A stretch of DNA of 64,000 bases from the NCBI GenBank assembly GCA_016648135.1, contig JADDOH010002249.1:62001-126000 (forward strand), read 5' to 3'. A program made the translations under genes and the position numbers. Positions 21,501-29,589 of the stretch are shown one piece after another. Each line of letters starts with the position of its first letter. Positions within the stretch are counted from its first letter, which is position 1. The DNA comes from Agrypnia vestita. Its lineage: Eukaryota; Arthropoda; Insecta; Trichoptera; Phryganeidae. A model generated the notes under the pieces. It made no database searches, was not told where the DNA came from, and saw only the letters and a list, made by a program, of their open reading frames with translations.

Positions 21501-22624
21501 ATGTTAGAATTATCCGTTTCGAACGAACTGAAAGGATTATTTTGTAAGAACGCAAAGCATTCGTAATGTCTCTTATCGATGTTTAATTAATTTCAAAATT
21601 CTAATAAGTTCTCGCAAGTTTCACTCTAAATGCTAATACTACATAATGGCTTTTATCCTAGTTTACCAAAATATGTCTCTATACTTAATTATTTATTAAA
21701 TAGCTCGTAACGTTGCTTTTAACCTAATTTATTAAAATATAAATCACTATATTCTCACTCAATTACTATAGAAACGTCGAAGTTATTGGCTCGTGATATC
21801 GTCTTTATTCTATAACTCCCCCCCCCCATTGTGATGCACATGGCAACCCGATTCTTTCAGAAAACGTGTTGGAGATTCTATATTTACACATACAAACATA
21901 ATAATTTACTCATAATTTTAACTTGGACTTGACTACAATACGTATAAAAATTTATCGTTTTGGATCTCATTTACTGGAATAACTAATCATGACAGAAACG
22001 AATAATATATGAAAGAAAAGGCATATTAAAACTTCATATTTTAAATTTGCTTACTTTTTGTTGGCCGCTTCTGTATACAATTTATAGTTTGGAGAAAAAC
22101 ACATAATCAGATTGTTTCAGTGATTCGCCTCTGGATTGATTATCTTGGTAGAAACTGTATATATCTGCAAACTGAGAATCTAATAATTTGAAAATAGGTC
22201 TTCTCGCGAGTGTGTGAAATCCGTCGCTAATGGTACCTCACTTTTCTCGCTAGGAATTTATCTATCAAGTATAAAAATGAACTGTTGATGTTGTGAAGTT
22301 GATAGTATTAAGTAAGTTAAGATCCCACAAAAAAATGCAAAGTCACTTTACAAATATAAATCAATAATAAACTAATTACTTTTCCTTCCAGATTCTGTTG
22401 CACTTTCCGTTGTCCACCTGAGCCCGCTTGGTTCCCAGGTGAGTTTCTCCAGTACAACAAGAATAGAAAATGTGGCTGACTGGGAAACCATAGCCAAGAG
22501 ATACAGAGCGCTTTGGAGAGACAGCGCGGAGGGTCCGGCCAGAAACGAAACCGAAGATATCACTTCCACGACTTCCGAGATACCTCCCGCTACGGCCAAC
22601 GCCCAAGCCGCTGCACAACCGTAA
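500..22624 (+). CDS. nompC: nompC (TRPN mechanotransduction channel), 3' part of the gene
   Basis: NompC is the founding TRPN channel: a plasma-membrane cation channel of mechanosensory neurons in which a long ankyrin-repeat spring tethers the pore to microtubules. The model joins 500-598, 1893-2195, 3393-4620, 6611-6810, 8621-9157, 10475-10681, 11700-12390, either 13841-14052 or 14100-14314, 18477-18605, 20672-20804 and 22392-22624 (stop TAA). Every junction is GT-AG and all phases agree. About 1324 residues are visible with the second pore exon: roughly twenty ankyrin repeats, a conserved linker, S1-S5, pore and S6, TRP box and C-tail. The 5' end (first ankyrin repeats and start) is left of the window. 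Identification rests on strong recall similarity to the Drosophila protein of about 1619 residues, including the GMTPLHLAAYSGNENVV and VLINLLIAMMSDTYQRIQ stretches. No frameshift or stop is seen. Low-complexity and mobile DNA fills the introns. Confidence 0.97.
760..940 (-). repeat. tRNA-derived SINE
   Basis: Read on the minus strand, 936-870 looks like a tRNA head, with an A-box-like TAGCCCAGTGGGCA and a B-box-like GGTTCGGTTCCC. A non-tRNA body follows. The body recurs at 14530-14625 and the head plus body at about 53300-53430. It lies in a nompC intron. Confidence 0.75.
1849..1888 (+). repeat. Retroposon 3' tail (AAAGCCC type) abutting a splice site
   Basis: AAAGCCCATAAGGGCG followed by an AATA-type tail. 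Related tails occur at 13017-13050 (plus) and 23812-23850 (minus). It is probably the shared 3' end of a non-LTR or SINE family. The tail runs into the acceptor of the next nompC exon. Confidence 0.5.
1893..2195 (+). CDS. nompC: nompC exon: about three ankyrin repeats
   Basis: A 303-nt exon (101 codons, phase 0/0), very GC-rich against AT-rich flanks. It carries three TPLH/TALH-type ankyrin helices. The acceptor (TTTCAG) directly follows an AATAAATAAATAAA tail of a retroposon-like 3' end, so that insertion touches the splice site. The donor is GTCCGT, a non-consensus +3/+4 that may be weak. A 37-bp minisatellite starts about 70 bp downstream. Confidence 0.93.
2270..2780 (+). repeat. 37-bp minisatellite with a 111-bp higher-order period
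   Basis: About thirteen units of roughly 37 bp, each containing GTCAGAGGGGTCCTC and a GAGAGAAT box. The variant CAGAATTATC recurs at 2431, 2542 and 2653, exactly 111 bp apart, so triplets of units were amplified together. It lies in the nompC intron after the second visible exon. The rest of that intron, to 3392, is AT-rich with nothing recognisable. Confidence 0.9.
3393..4620 (+). CDS. nompC: nompC exon: main ankyrin-repeat block
   Basis: A 1228-nt exon, entering in phase 0 and leaving in phase 1, with acceptor TTTCAG and donor GTGAGC. Its 409 complete codons carry about eleven to twelve ankyrin repeats in unbroken series (for example GWTPLLIACHRGHMALVTTL and TPLQLAAEGGHADVVKALV). The large exon size is conspicuous next to the short Ago2 exons in the same window. 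Long open frames on the opposite strand here are GC-driven shadows. Confidence 0.97.
4752..5259. mobile_element. hAT-type MITE with 8-bp TSD
   Basis: The element spans 4760-5251 (492 bp). Termini TAGGGAATGCAATCCCGA and its inverse are flanked by the direct repeat GACACATC at 4752-4759 and 5252-5259. The 8-bp target duplication and terminal inverted repeats point to the hAT superfamily. There is no coding capacity. Intron of nompC. Confidence 0.88.
5745..6190. repeat. Foldback MITE, diverged copy
   Basis: Inner arms (GTCGAAAATGTTCAAGC, then TTATGGAGATATGCAATATC) are mirrored at 6107-6165. The same arms occur at 19645-19997 and 63287-63640. The ends (AAGGCAGGAATTCACC) are diverged. Antisense open frames here are chance. 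Confidence 0.7.
6300..6460 (+). promoter_or_regulatory. Heat-shock-type promoter-like sequence in a nompC intron
   Basis: GAA/TTC inverted units (GAGAATTCTA, CTCTAGAAC, TTTCGAAGAG) lie upstream of a TATAAAA box at 6421-6427 and an initiator-like TCAGTT at 6455-6460. This order is typical of insect hsp promoters. TATA-to-initiator spacing is slightly long (36 bp). No coding start is evident before the nompC exon at 6611. It could be part of an LTR or captured promoter. Confidence 0.4.
6611..6810 (+). CDS. nompC: nompC exon: inter-repeat insert and ankyrin repeat
   Basis: A 200-nt exon, two bases completing the split codon plus 66 codons, ending in phase 0 at GTAAGA. It encodes a less regular segment (DTVRELLGHVQGTVKSETP) and then a canonical repeat. 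The non-repeat segment is a recognisable NompC-specific insertion in the ankyrin array. A heat-shock-promoter-like sequence lies about 150-310 bp upstream in the intron. Confidence 0.95.
7000..7145 (+). repeat. LINE-like 3' end with ATTGAA tail
   Basis: A near-copy in inverse orientation lies at 21099-21240, sharing GACCAGATTTTATGTTA and AAGGCATACA on opposite strands. The GAATTGAATTGAA tail resembles the short tandem tail of CR1/Jockey-type LINEs. CCTAA runs flank it at 6924-6940 and 7157-7193. Confidence 0.55.
7157..7193. repeat. Interstitial (CCTAA)n telomere-type repeat
   Basis: Seven or so near-perfect CCTAA units, the complement of the insect telomeric TTAGG. Shorter or degenerate runs occur at 6924-6945, 31644-31655 and 41050-41130. 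It is internal, within a nompC intron. Confidence 0.7.
7370..7575 (+). repeat. RTE-like LINE 3' end fragment
   Basis: Contains TGTCTGTCCGTCCGTCCG and a GACGGGTTGCAGCTAGTTTTA end, features common at RTE-type LINE 3' ends in insects. A tRNA-like stretch (CTTGAACCCCGGGCC) lies inside. No open frame. Confidence 0.45.
8110..8240. repeat. Fragment of a pogo/Tigger-like element end
   Basis: CAGTAAAACCCGTTAATTCG resembles the CAGTGAAACTC-type termini seen at 49530 and 57257. A related sequence (CAGAACCTCGTTGATTTG) sits at 56324. Only one end was recognised. Confidence 0.4.
8621..9157 (+). CDS. nompC: nompC exon: last ankyrin repeats and start of the linker
   Basis: A 537-nt exon (179 codons, phase 0/0). 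It encodes the final ankyrin repeats, including HIASSHGHYQMLEVLLGQGA and the degenerate last unit SPIWFAASEGHNDVLEYL, then the linker (LMEDRRFVYNLMVCSKNHNN) that joins the spring to the channel. Acceptor TTCCAG, donor GTATGA. Confidence 0.97.
9158..10474. other. nompC intron with half a foldback MITE and an unclassified repeat
   Basis: 9383-9490 contains half of the foldback MITE family (CTTCAAAGTTTGCATG). 9690-10330 holds CG-containing, repeat-like sequence (TATACTTCTTTAGGCGCG, then a repeated CGGTAGATGG) that I cannot classify. No supported exon. Confidence 0.5.
10475..10681 (+). CDS. nompC: nompC exon: pre-S1 linker helices
   Basis: A 207-nt exon (69 codons, phase 0/0). It encodes the highly conserved charged linker helices (EKERAKDLIAAGKQCEAMA ... 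EKEVIAHTVVQRYLQ region) between the ankyrin domain and S1, the part thought to transmit force to the gate. Acceptor TTACAG, donor GTAAAG. Confidence 0.96.
11176..11682. repeat. Near-perfect 232-235 bp inverted repeat (long hairpin)
   Basis: Left arm 11176-11410, loop 11411-11450 (40 nt), right arm 11451-11682. The arms appear identical except for one 3-nt indel (CATGATAATAGAAT against CATGATAGAAT in the same orientation). No terminal target-site duplication was found and no element family was recognised. The right arm ends 17 nt before the nompC S1-S5 exon. Confidence 0.95.
11700..12390 (+). CDS. nompC: nompC exon: transmembrane segments S1 to S5
   Basis: A 691-nt exon, phase 0 in and phase 1 out. 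Hydrophobic stretches correspond to S1 (IMFLFVTFIICPPVWVV), S2 (LMILLMVVGITPIYPVV), S3, S4 and S5 (LARFLAVLAIFVFGFSMHIV). The S4-S5 linker (FGPWAIIIGDLMKDL) is near-identical to what I recall of Drosophila NompC. The exon ends in the outer turret, after YFSD. Its acceptor lies 17 nt after the end of a 232-nt inverted-repeat arm. Confidence 0.97.
12391..13840. other. nompC intron before the alternative pore exons
   Basis: Contains an AAAGCCCACTAGGGCG retroposon tail at 13017-13050 and otherwise unclassified sequence. Short open frames (12508-12729, 13088-13276, 13523-13726) have no recognisable similarity and do not fit the splice phases. Confidence 0.5.
13841..14052 (+). CDS. nompC: nompC alternative pore/S6 exon A
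   Basis: A 212-nt exon, two bases completing the phase-1 codon plus 70 codons, ending in phase 0. Acceptor TCCGTAG, donor GTAACT. It encodes a complete second version of the pore helix and filter (LFFAVFGQTT) and S6 (YMLVSVVVLINLLIAMMSDT). The stretch between filter and S6 is different and acidic (PDDLNYVPESRPD). There is no stop or frameshift and the selectivity filter is preserved, so this is a live coding exon rather than a relic. Phase in and phase out equal those of the next exon, as expected for a mutually exclusive pair. Which cells would use it cannot be read from the sequence. Confidence 0.85.
14100..14314 (+). CDS. nompC: nompC canonical pore/S6 exon B
   Basis: A 215-nt exon, two bases plus 71 codons, ending in phase 0. 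Acceptor TTGCAG, donor GTAATG. It encodes PILSFELLFFAVFGQTTTEQ, an extracellular loop rich in P, Q and A, then S6 ending IAMMSDTYQRIQ. The TTTEQ segment after the filter matches the NompC form I know from Drosophila, so I take this as the default exon. It begins only 47 nt after exon A ends. Confidence 0.96.
14530..14625 (-). repeat. SINE body fragment
   Basis: GAAGCGAAACACATCACAAA and neighbouring bases repeat the body of the SINE at 760-940, without its tRNA-like head. Confidence 0.6.
15180..15660 (+). repeat. LTR-like repeat with TATA box, copy 1
   Basis: Segments CAATAGTGTCTAGTCGACAA, CAAACAAGTAGGTTAATTGA and GAGGGGGTATATATGA match, in inverse orientation, 29690-29880. This copy has an extra 160 bp or so at 15240-15400. 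The shared TATATA element suggests a promoter-bearing terminal repeat. No flanking duplication was established. Confidence 0.45.
15680..16930 (+). pseudogene. Decayed LINE reverse transcriptase
   Basis: Conceptual translation with many stops and shifts shows RT-like pieces near 16065-16200 (LLQGCPLSSIL, then a degraded FADD-like LFANDVVKL), and later a thumb-like region (VESFKYL) near 16340-16370. A relic in a nompC intron; clade not resolved. Confidence 0.55.
17030..17100 (-). repeat. Penelope-like 3' segment with degenerate hammerhead core
   Basis: The minus strand reads ...CGATGAACCCTGCAATGGG then ATCCGAAACATCG, matching the segment at 33061-33100. The CTGATGA box is altered to CTCGATGA, so the ribozyme core is probably inactive. 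Confidence 0.55.
17119..17588. mobile_element. PIF/Harbinger-type element with MADF remnant
   Basis: Terminal inverted repeats of about 30 bp (GGGAACGCGCGCACTACGAG and the inverse of GGGTATGCGTGCACTACGAG) at 17122 and 17585 are flanked by TAA at 17119-17121 and 17586-17588. A 3-bp TWA duplication is typical of PIF/Harbinger. Inside, 17328-17420 translates to a short MADF-like piece (LITEVERKPPLYDISSKEYS) ended by a stop, so the element is a deletion derivative. Confidence 0.82.
17328..17420 (+). pseudogene. MADF/SANT-like DNA-binding remnant of the PIF element
   Basis: Thirty codons, FNIEMLITEVERKPPLYD and onward to NIK-stop, resemble the first helices of a MADF domain, a DNA-binding fold often encoded by PIF/Harbinger second ORFs. 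The rest of the domain and the transposase are absent. Confidence 0.6.
17830..17905 (-). repeat. tRNA-like SINE head
   Basis: The minus strand has TTGGTGTAGTGGTCATGACG (A-box-like) and GGTTGTTTGAGTCCC (B-box-like). The acceptor stem does not close convincingly, so I call it a SINE head rather than a tRNA gene. Confidence 0.45.
18045..18115 (+). repeat. Penelope-like 3' segment, degenerate
   Basis: ACACATCAGCTCTAATGATG followed by GCAATGGGAT parallels 33050-33090. The hammerhead box is CTAATGA and the GAAAC box is lost. Confidence 0.5.
18477..18605 (+). CDS. nompC: nompC exon: TRP box
   Basis: A 129-nt exon (43 codons, phase 0/0). It encodes the post-S6 TRP helix (WKYGLSKLIRNMHRTT), which couples the gate to the cytoplasmic domains. 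Acceptor CCACAG, donor GTATGT. A hAT-type MITE is inserted 22 nt downstream of the donor junction. Confidence 0.96.
18620..19171. mobile_element. hAT-type MITE, GATATATATC-rich family, copy 1
   Basis: The element spans 18628-19163. It starts CAGGGTTCGAAAA and ends CTCAAACCCTG, and its interior is dense in ATATATATC palindromes. Flanks CATGAAAC and AATGAAAC agree at seven of eight positions, consistent with an 8-bp hAT target duplication. It begins 22 nt after the donor junction of the nompC TRP-box exon. Confidence 0.8.
19645..19997. repeat. Foldback MITE copy
   Basis: Arms AGAGTCGAAAATGTTCAAGC and GCTTGAACATTGTAGACTC, with inner TATGCAATATC pairs, match the complete element at 63287-63640. 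Outer ends are eroded. Confidence 0.7.
20290..20520. repeat. MITE related to 31224-31420
   Basis: Shares AATCATCGACACAATCGGAT, GCAAATCTCAAATAAC and a GTGTGTCACTGGTAAAAAT end with the copy near 31.3 kb. Non-coding. nompC intron. Confidence 0.55.
20672..20804 (+). CDS. nompC: nompC exon: basic cytoplasmic segment
   Basis: A 133-nt exon, phase 0 in and phase 1 out. It encodes a lysine/arginine-rich stretch (ARIAKRKRPSLVHLIGL) and TKAGAKWLSKVKK, both recognisable in the NompC C-terminus. Acceptor TTTTAG, donor GTAAAC. Confidence 0.93.
20805..22391. other. Last nompC intron
   Basis: Contains a short ATAC microsatellite (about 20968-20995), an inverse copy of the 7000-7145 LINE-like tail (21099-21240) and a C9-10 run near 21820. 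The remainder is AT-rich and I see nothing else in it. Confidence 0.6.
22392..22624 (+). CDS. nompC: nompC last exon and stop
   Basis: Two bases finish the split codon, followed by 76 codons and TAA. It encodes VHLSPLGSQVSFSS, RIENVADWETIAKRYRALW and a low-complexity T/A/P-rich tail. GTGAGT just after the SPLGSQ codons resembles a donor, but reading through stays in frame and matches the family, so I read through it. No clear polyadenylation signal was found in the next few hundred bases. Confidence 0.93.
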
Positions 22625-25600
22625 ATATTTTTACAAACAATGTGTCTTCGAATTTCAGAGAAACTTTTGTGAAATAGTAATTTAGATTGACAATTTAAAT
22701 TAACTCATTTTATTTATCCTACAATGAACCGGAACAAACCGTTGTAAGATAGATTCAAATGCTGAAGGTTCGTGAAATGATATTTTAAAGTGATAAAGTG
22801 GAAAATATTATTTCTGTAAGAAATAACTAACAATATGTGCAAACATTATGTGCAAAGTGAATTTCTTGGAAATCCACATTAAACTATATAATTGAGTCAT
22901 CCATGTGTGTTGTATTTGATACTAATGATTGTATTGAGGTTATGTTGCACAGGATATAAGAAATATTAGATTTGTTATTTTTAATATGTTAATACATTTC
23001 TTTTTTTAATTTTTATACACATTTTTAAAATTAATATTAAGTCCTGCGGCTTACAAATGAGCTTCCATTATATATTTTATGTTCATTCTATCATATTTTA
23101 AATTAATATCTTTTATTTAATGATGTGGATTACCAGAATCTGACTCAGTGAAATGATTCTTAAAATAGCAATGAAATAAGTGTCTTCCGAGGGTTCACTC
23201 AGAAAATAATAATGGAAATTTGTATTTTTTTCAAAAGATACAAATTATACAAATTTTTTAAGTAGAGTAACTTTATTAATCTCACTTATAAAAATGTCTC
23301 GATAGCCTAATTTTCAATGTGTTGTTTCTTTTACTAAGTCTAAACTGTCTCATATTTTACAGTACATTCTGCAAATTCTCCAGACACATACTTTGTTTTT
23401 TTATTGCCGATGTTATACCCAATATTTTTATATGTCATATTATTATTGGTGGTATTAAGCACAATATGTACAGTAGTCGCCAGTTATTGCGTTCAGTGGT
23501 TATTAGCATCAGTCATATATTATGCTCAATTTTCAATCATGTATATGGTGACACTTTTTAGAAGCAGAAGATTTATAAAAACTTGTATTTCTAAGTTCTG
23601 CATAAAAAAAATTATGTATGCAATATATGCATCAGTATTTGGAAACTGAAAATATTATGCTGTATTGAAAATTAAGATTGATAATTATTTTAAATTAAAC
23701 AATTGTAAAATGTGTTTGATATCGTATTTGTGTTTTGTGCGTATTATAAATTAATACATACTTTACTCAAATATAAATATTAAAAACAAGTATACTCATT
23801 ATATTTATATTTTATTTATTTATTTATTCCCTTCAGGGCTTTATATAAATAAAAGAATTGCCAGACACATATTAGAATCAAAATATCCAAAAAAACAATG
23901 CGATCACAATAACTAGTATCTACTGTATGTATGTATGTGACATTATTATTGGTGGTGTTACACCCAATATGCATGTATGTCACATTTTTATTATCGGTGG
24001 TGTTACACTGAATATGTATGTTTATACGAGTATAGATATGACATAGCAAAGCATTTTGCTATGAAAAATATGACTAACTTGATGGTCTCCCTGGTCAACC
24101 TCCCACTACTTGGTTTCTAGACCGAATAAACAATATTGAAATTTAGGACGAAAATAAATTACTTTTATTAAATATGCTCATTTCATTGATTCGATACAAA
24201 AAAAAACACCACATTGCCAATAGAAAGAAAAAATTCTATACTATAATCCTATTAGCTGATACATTACGTACTAACAAATGTTGTGTATTGTGACAAAATA
24301 TTTTAATATCTATTTATTATGAAATTCAAATAAGAATAGGCAGCCATTTAACACAATGTGAAGAGTCTTATTCAAAAATCATGCATTTATTTAGTGGTAA
24401 GCAAATCTATTGCACACAATTAATATTCTCATGATCATGTGTAAACATTGAATGTGAGTTTAAAGCAGGGTTCGAAAAAATCTGATTTTTATATTAAAAA
24501 TCAAAAAATCAGATTTTTTGATATATATCCGGTGTATATCAACTTTTTTTTCTTCTTTTGTGCACACGTCAATTGATATAATCGAATTTATTTTGTACAT
24601 GAATTATTATTTATTAAATAAATGAATTGCATATTGAAAAAAGCTAATACATGCAATTATAATATATAAGTTATAAAAGTTGCTCTTTCTAATGTAGTGT
24701 TATGAGTATTTGTTTCTGTGTGTGAAATAAAAAATGGATTTAATGAAACAAAATAAACTAAAAAACAACCATAGCATTTTTTTAAATACAACTAGCACCA
24801 TCTATTAATTAACGACCACAGACAGTTTTTTTTGGATATACAAAGATAAAAATCAAGCCATAAATATCATGATATATATCCGCGGATATATATCCTCGAA
24901 TCCTGGTTTAAAGCGAACTTGGGACAGAAGGAAAGAATGAAATTTAATAACATTTCAAATTTTATTTGTTCAAAAACGGTTGCCTGGAACTCTACTTTGA
25001 GTAAGTAGGTACTAGGTCCGTATTATTCTTTAATTAAAAGTTTTAGGTAATTACCATTTATGTACTGAATTTACAAATATGTACTTAACCTGTGTACCAA
25101 GATATAAAGGGGCATAACATTTTAATTTTCAAATGTGGGAGTGTCGTGGTTTTTCAAAAACATTAATTTCTATAAAGTGTCAACAAGCCATGTGTACTTA
25201 TATTCATTAATAATTTTATCCAATCTCGTTACTCCACCAGCCCATTCTCAATCCGTGCATCTTGTCTGTCGTTAATGTGTATTCACCGTAGACGTACTAT
25301 AAATATAGACGACGAAAAAACAAATCTGAAACATCTAGTTTCTGCTGTCTTCTATTGCGTACTAAATGTATCAGTCAGAAAGATATAGAAATTATTTTCA
25401 TAACCACGTATAAGAAAGGACAATAAAACATAATTTTTGACAATGAATGCATATGTAGTTAGTAGCGAATTGCGGTATTTATTCTATGGTCTTTTCTCTT
25501 TCATTCTTATAGTGCAGCGTACGTGTAAAAGAGATACAAATATAAACAGGGTTGTGTATTGTATTAATATTTTATATATATATATCGCGCGGACATTTAT

Positions 25601-26480
25601 ACATTTTGGACACCCTTAGACCAACTCCTGTAATGTGCGTCTATGTTCACAGTAATTCATGTTGTCGTTCCGTATAGCAGATTTTGCTTTGTAACTAGTC
25701 TATATTTATAGAATGTCTATGGTATTCGATTGATGTCGCTTGTCTTCTTTAACTGTTGTCATTTTACCCATGAATACTTTCTATTCAAAATTAAATAAAG
25801 AAGACTCCCTGAAGTTTTTGCTAGTAGCAAGATACATCCTGCATTTATATCTGAGTACACACATTTTTAATGTTCAAAAATAATACACAGATATGTATAT
25901 CATGTTGCCCAAAAAATAGCATTAATGATTCAATTTCTCAACATTACATCGGTTCTGGAAAAATCCCTCTAATTCAGTGATGAAAACTACGATTAATACA
26001 TAATAATCCGCAAATCACTTTTTTTTGCCTCCCTCAAATATAACATTACAGTGCGAAAATAAGAATTGAAAGTCATTCTAGATAATGTTCACGATGCGTT
26101 TAGTATTTTACTTAAGTTTATTTTAATTAAGATACCTATACATATATATTTTTATGACCTAGGGTTAAATTTGTGAAAATAATATGTAAATAAGAATGAG
26201 AGTATATTTTATATCTTTGTTTTCGTAAAAATCTTGCGTCTTCTGTTTATTCGAGGCATTTTAATTTGAGTCAATTATTTTATTCTGTAAATCATTTTGT
26301 ATAATTTTTGGCCATTGTTTATTTACACTTCAAAACTTTAAAAAATTATATCTATGGAAATAATTAACTTGATGAAAACATTTATTGCAGGTGAGATAAA
26401 ATTAATCAAAGATTTATTTATAGCAAAGATTCTAATTTATAAAAAATTGTTTTGTTATTTTTGTTGAATAAATAAATATT
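22625..26480. other. Intergenic DNA downstream of nompC
   Basis: Presumably begins with the nompC 3' UTR. Besides the hAT MITE at 24466 and a retroposon tail at 23812-23850 it is AT-rich. Short open frames such as 23319-23649 are hydrophobic by base composition and show no family. Confidence 0.5.
24458..24913. mobile_element. hAT-type MITE, GATATATATC-rich family, copy 2
   Basis: The element spans 24466-24905 (440 bp). Ends CAGGGTTCGAAAAAATC and GGATATATATCCTCGAATCCTG are flanked by a perfect 8-bp duplication GTTTAAAG at 24458-24465 and 24906-24913. It defines the family seen at 18628 and, truncated and inverted, at 46117. Confidence 0.9.
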
Positions 26481-26569
26481 TTACAAAACTTGTCTTGTTA
26501 TTTAAAAACCAAAAGAAGTTGCGCGCTGTCGGAGCCTCTCAAAATTTATCACTCGGTTATACTGACAAC

Positions 26570-26713
26570 AACACTATGGAACACTTTGGAATCGTCTAGA
26601 ATTCCTCGTAATCTCTGGAACGATCCGCAAGTCTCTCGTAAAATCTCAAAAATTCTAGAAAGAAATTTATTTACCTATAAATACAAGGGTGTCACGCAAC
26701 GCAGAGTCAGTCA
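26570..26713 (+). promoter_or_regulatory. Heat-shock-type core promoter-like sequence
   Basis: Clustered heat-shock-element half sites (GGAACACTTTGGAA, TCTAGAATTCC, TTCTAGAAAGAAATTT) precede a consensus TATAAATA at 26676-26683. An initiator TCAGTC follows at 26707-26712, with its A 33 bp after the first T of TATA. This spacing and order are those of insect hsp promoters. No long open frame follows. AATAAA appears near 27000, so a non-coding transcript of about 300 nt or an LTR-like unit is possible. Confidence 0.55.
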
Positions 26714-27063
26714 TTCATGGCGTTTAACCAAAGCGATATTAGCAACGGAGAGCAGCGCAGTGTGACCAGCGCATATTTTCTAACAATAATAGATAAAAGA
26801 AGCTCCTAAAGGTTTTTCTACGTGCAGATATTGAACAGAATTTGCTAGAAAGTGATCGAAGCAATAGAAACAGAATTAATTAGTGGAAATTAAGAAACAG
26901 TGTAATGATAAGTGTCTGAAATATTCTGGAAACAATTAGTGACTTTAAATTTAAGAATGGCACTCCAATTTAACTCGTGTTCAGTGACTTTTTGCCTGAT
27001 AAATAAAAAGTTGAATAGTTTTAGTGTTTTTCATTTACCTCCTAAAGTCACGTCCCCTGACAA

Positions 27064-29450
27064 TATGTGAGTGTTCCAGCAAGACAAAGCCGATTTGAAA
27101 TTACCACAATTTTTCTACCAGTCCTTTTTAGAACATGATACTTAACAGATATCATGTAGAAAGTATAAAACAGAGCACTACGCAGTTCAGGAATAATTAC
27201 ATGCAGTAATTTATTAGAAATAAAATGTGCCATTTTACATAAAATTTATTTTTATCCACAAAAATAGCACAAGTTTTTTTCATGTGTAAGTCTGAAGTTT
27301 TACAGATAACTCATAAGATAAATGACCCACGTATACAGTAATATAAATAAGGTATGAATGACCTGTAAAAAATACTTTTATACATTAGAAATGGATATCT
27401 AGTGTTAAAACTAAATGCCGAGCTTGTAGATGAGCTTTTAAAAAATCAAACACATTTTAATATTGAAAGCGTATATTTTGTTCTAAATGATAAATATAAC
27501 ACATTTTGTTCGTTGAATATACATACATAACTTGATAAATAGTTAGACTTGCCAGACTACATAATAATATTTGATAAAACTATTAACGCAAATTTTAAAA
27601 TAACAAAAATCATAAACGCACCTACATACATTTTGCAATAGGCATTCAGGCGTCCAATATGGACAAAGTTGTAAATTTTCCAAATCACCAATTCATTTGT
27701 TTCTTACAAATATTGTAGCAGTACAATAAATACATCGGCTAAAAAAATACTTTAATCAAATGGACGAGTCTTTTTTCCTCTCCGAAATGGGAAGAATCAA
27801 AGATGAAGGGAAAAGTTAAAAAAAATGAGATTATACAACTGTACAGTTGGCAACTACGAGGATATAACAGGTTAAATCAATTCAAACATTACTCAACAAT
27901 ACCTATGCGATATAATACAATCGGTATCAATTTCTTTTAACAATAACCACATAGATTCTCAATTGAACAATTTATCTACGAATGTTTGATTCATTTAGAT
28001 AATAAATAGTGGTGCTGATTACATATTAACATTTAAAAGATCATAATATGTAATAATTGGACATAACCAAGTTCCCATATGTAACTACAGCCAAGGTGTA
28101 CTGTGCTGAGATTAACAACAATAGAATAACACTAATAGAATAAATTTTAATGTTCAAACAATGTTTAAACATGTTCAAACATCGAAACAACAAGAATTTA
28201 TAACTGGATCAAGTACATGGACTTATTATACTCATATCACATAGCACATTTACAATAATTATACACGGAATTAATGATTTATTTATGTAAATTAAATATT
28301 TAAACTATTTTATACTCTGTTAAAGGTAAACATTTGTGGAATGACTCTAAAATGGTCTAAAAACTTTTGAATAAAACTCCAAATATCAGAGGCTTCTAAT
28401 AAACATTGTAAGTGTTTTCTGTAACAAAAGAATATGCTGTTCTGTCAGAATACTCACTATTACTGGAAGTACAGAAATGATTATGAGATCATACCACCTT
28501 CTATTTTAATCATATTCTTATAATAATTTATTCTGCTATGCAGTGTTTTATAAACAAATTATGTTTCAGGAAGATAAGCGGGTAATGATTCAAGTGTCAA
28601 TGTTAACAATTATAAATAAATATGAATTATAATATTAACGTTTAAAAATATTATTATGCATTGCACTAAATATTCAAGATCTTGTAATTATTACATAAGC
28701 GTTTTTATTAGATATAAACCTAAACCATTCTGAATAAACCATTTCACGTAGAGTGGGAAACTAAGTATATAAATATGTACATAGTTAGATAGAGCACATA
28801 TTTTTAAATATTACTACATATTTAAAACTGTGCATTTAAATTTAAATAAAATATGATATTTCCCAAAAACAAAGTTTCCATGAAAGACATGAACAAATAA
28901 TACATATTATTTTTATTTATTGTTTTACCAAAATCACCAAATATGCTAAATACTAAACATTTCAATAGAAATAATTAATGACTTCAGATTTGTTGTGTGC
29001 ATATTTTTCACAATATCTTTGGCATATTCCTAAAGCAACGTGTAAAATTCAATTTGAGGAATTTTACGACTACACAATTGTCAGCAGACAGATTGATAAT
29101 ATAATTATTTGTTGTTATACAATTTTACAACGCGATGGGATCTTTACAATGATGCAAATATAATAATTTTGTATTAATTGGAATGTAGATTACTATTAAT
29201 ATAAAGTTTGGAACGTTCTACTTTTACACATTTAAAATCAATAATTCGTTTGATGACTTAAAAAGGTTTACAAGTGAGTGTGTGACGAAATTGAGACAAC
29301 TCAATTTGGATTACTTGTCAACCAAATCATTATTATTTATTAGTCCACCAAATTTAGAGGTCCATTGAAGAAATTGACGTGAAGCTGACCTTTGTCTACG
29401 GGTCGTGTAAATTTATCTTCATCAAATACATTAATGATACATGAGGAAAT
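27064..29450. other. AT-rich intergenic DNA
   Basis: No supported gene, repeat terminus or RNA gene was recognised. The short open frames have no coding signature. Confidence 0.5.
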
Positions 29451-29560
29451 ATTAGGTTGACCCATAAGTCTTTGCGTTTTTAGTATATGAGCAAAATGCA
29501 ACCTTCTTTGAAAACCAAATGAAACAGAGTTGCGGTTGCGTGTGCATGTTTATTTTTTAT
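29451..29560 (+). repeat. Mariner-type terminal fragment
   Basis: TTAGGTTGACCCATAAGTCT followed by TTGCGTTTTTAG strongly resembles a mariner terminal inverted repeat. The transposase and the opposite terminus are not seen nearby. Confidence 0.6.
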
Positions 29561-29589
29561 TGGAGATAAGCTCCAGGAGCAAGTGAAGA

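Noticed and set aside
22439..22447. Donor site GTGAGT ending the last nompC exon early
   Set aside because: Reading through stays in frame and gives the family-conserved RIENVADW segment; no further exon is needed.
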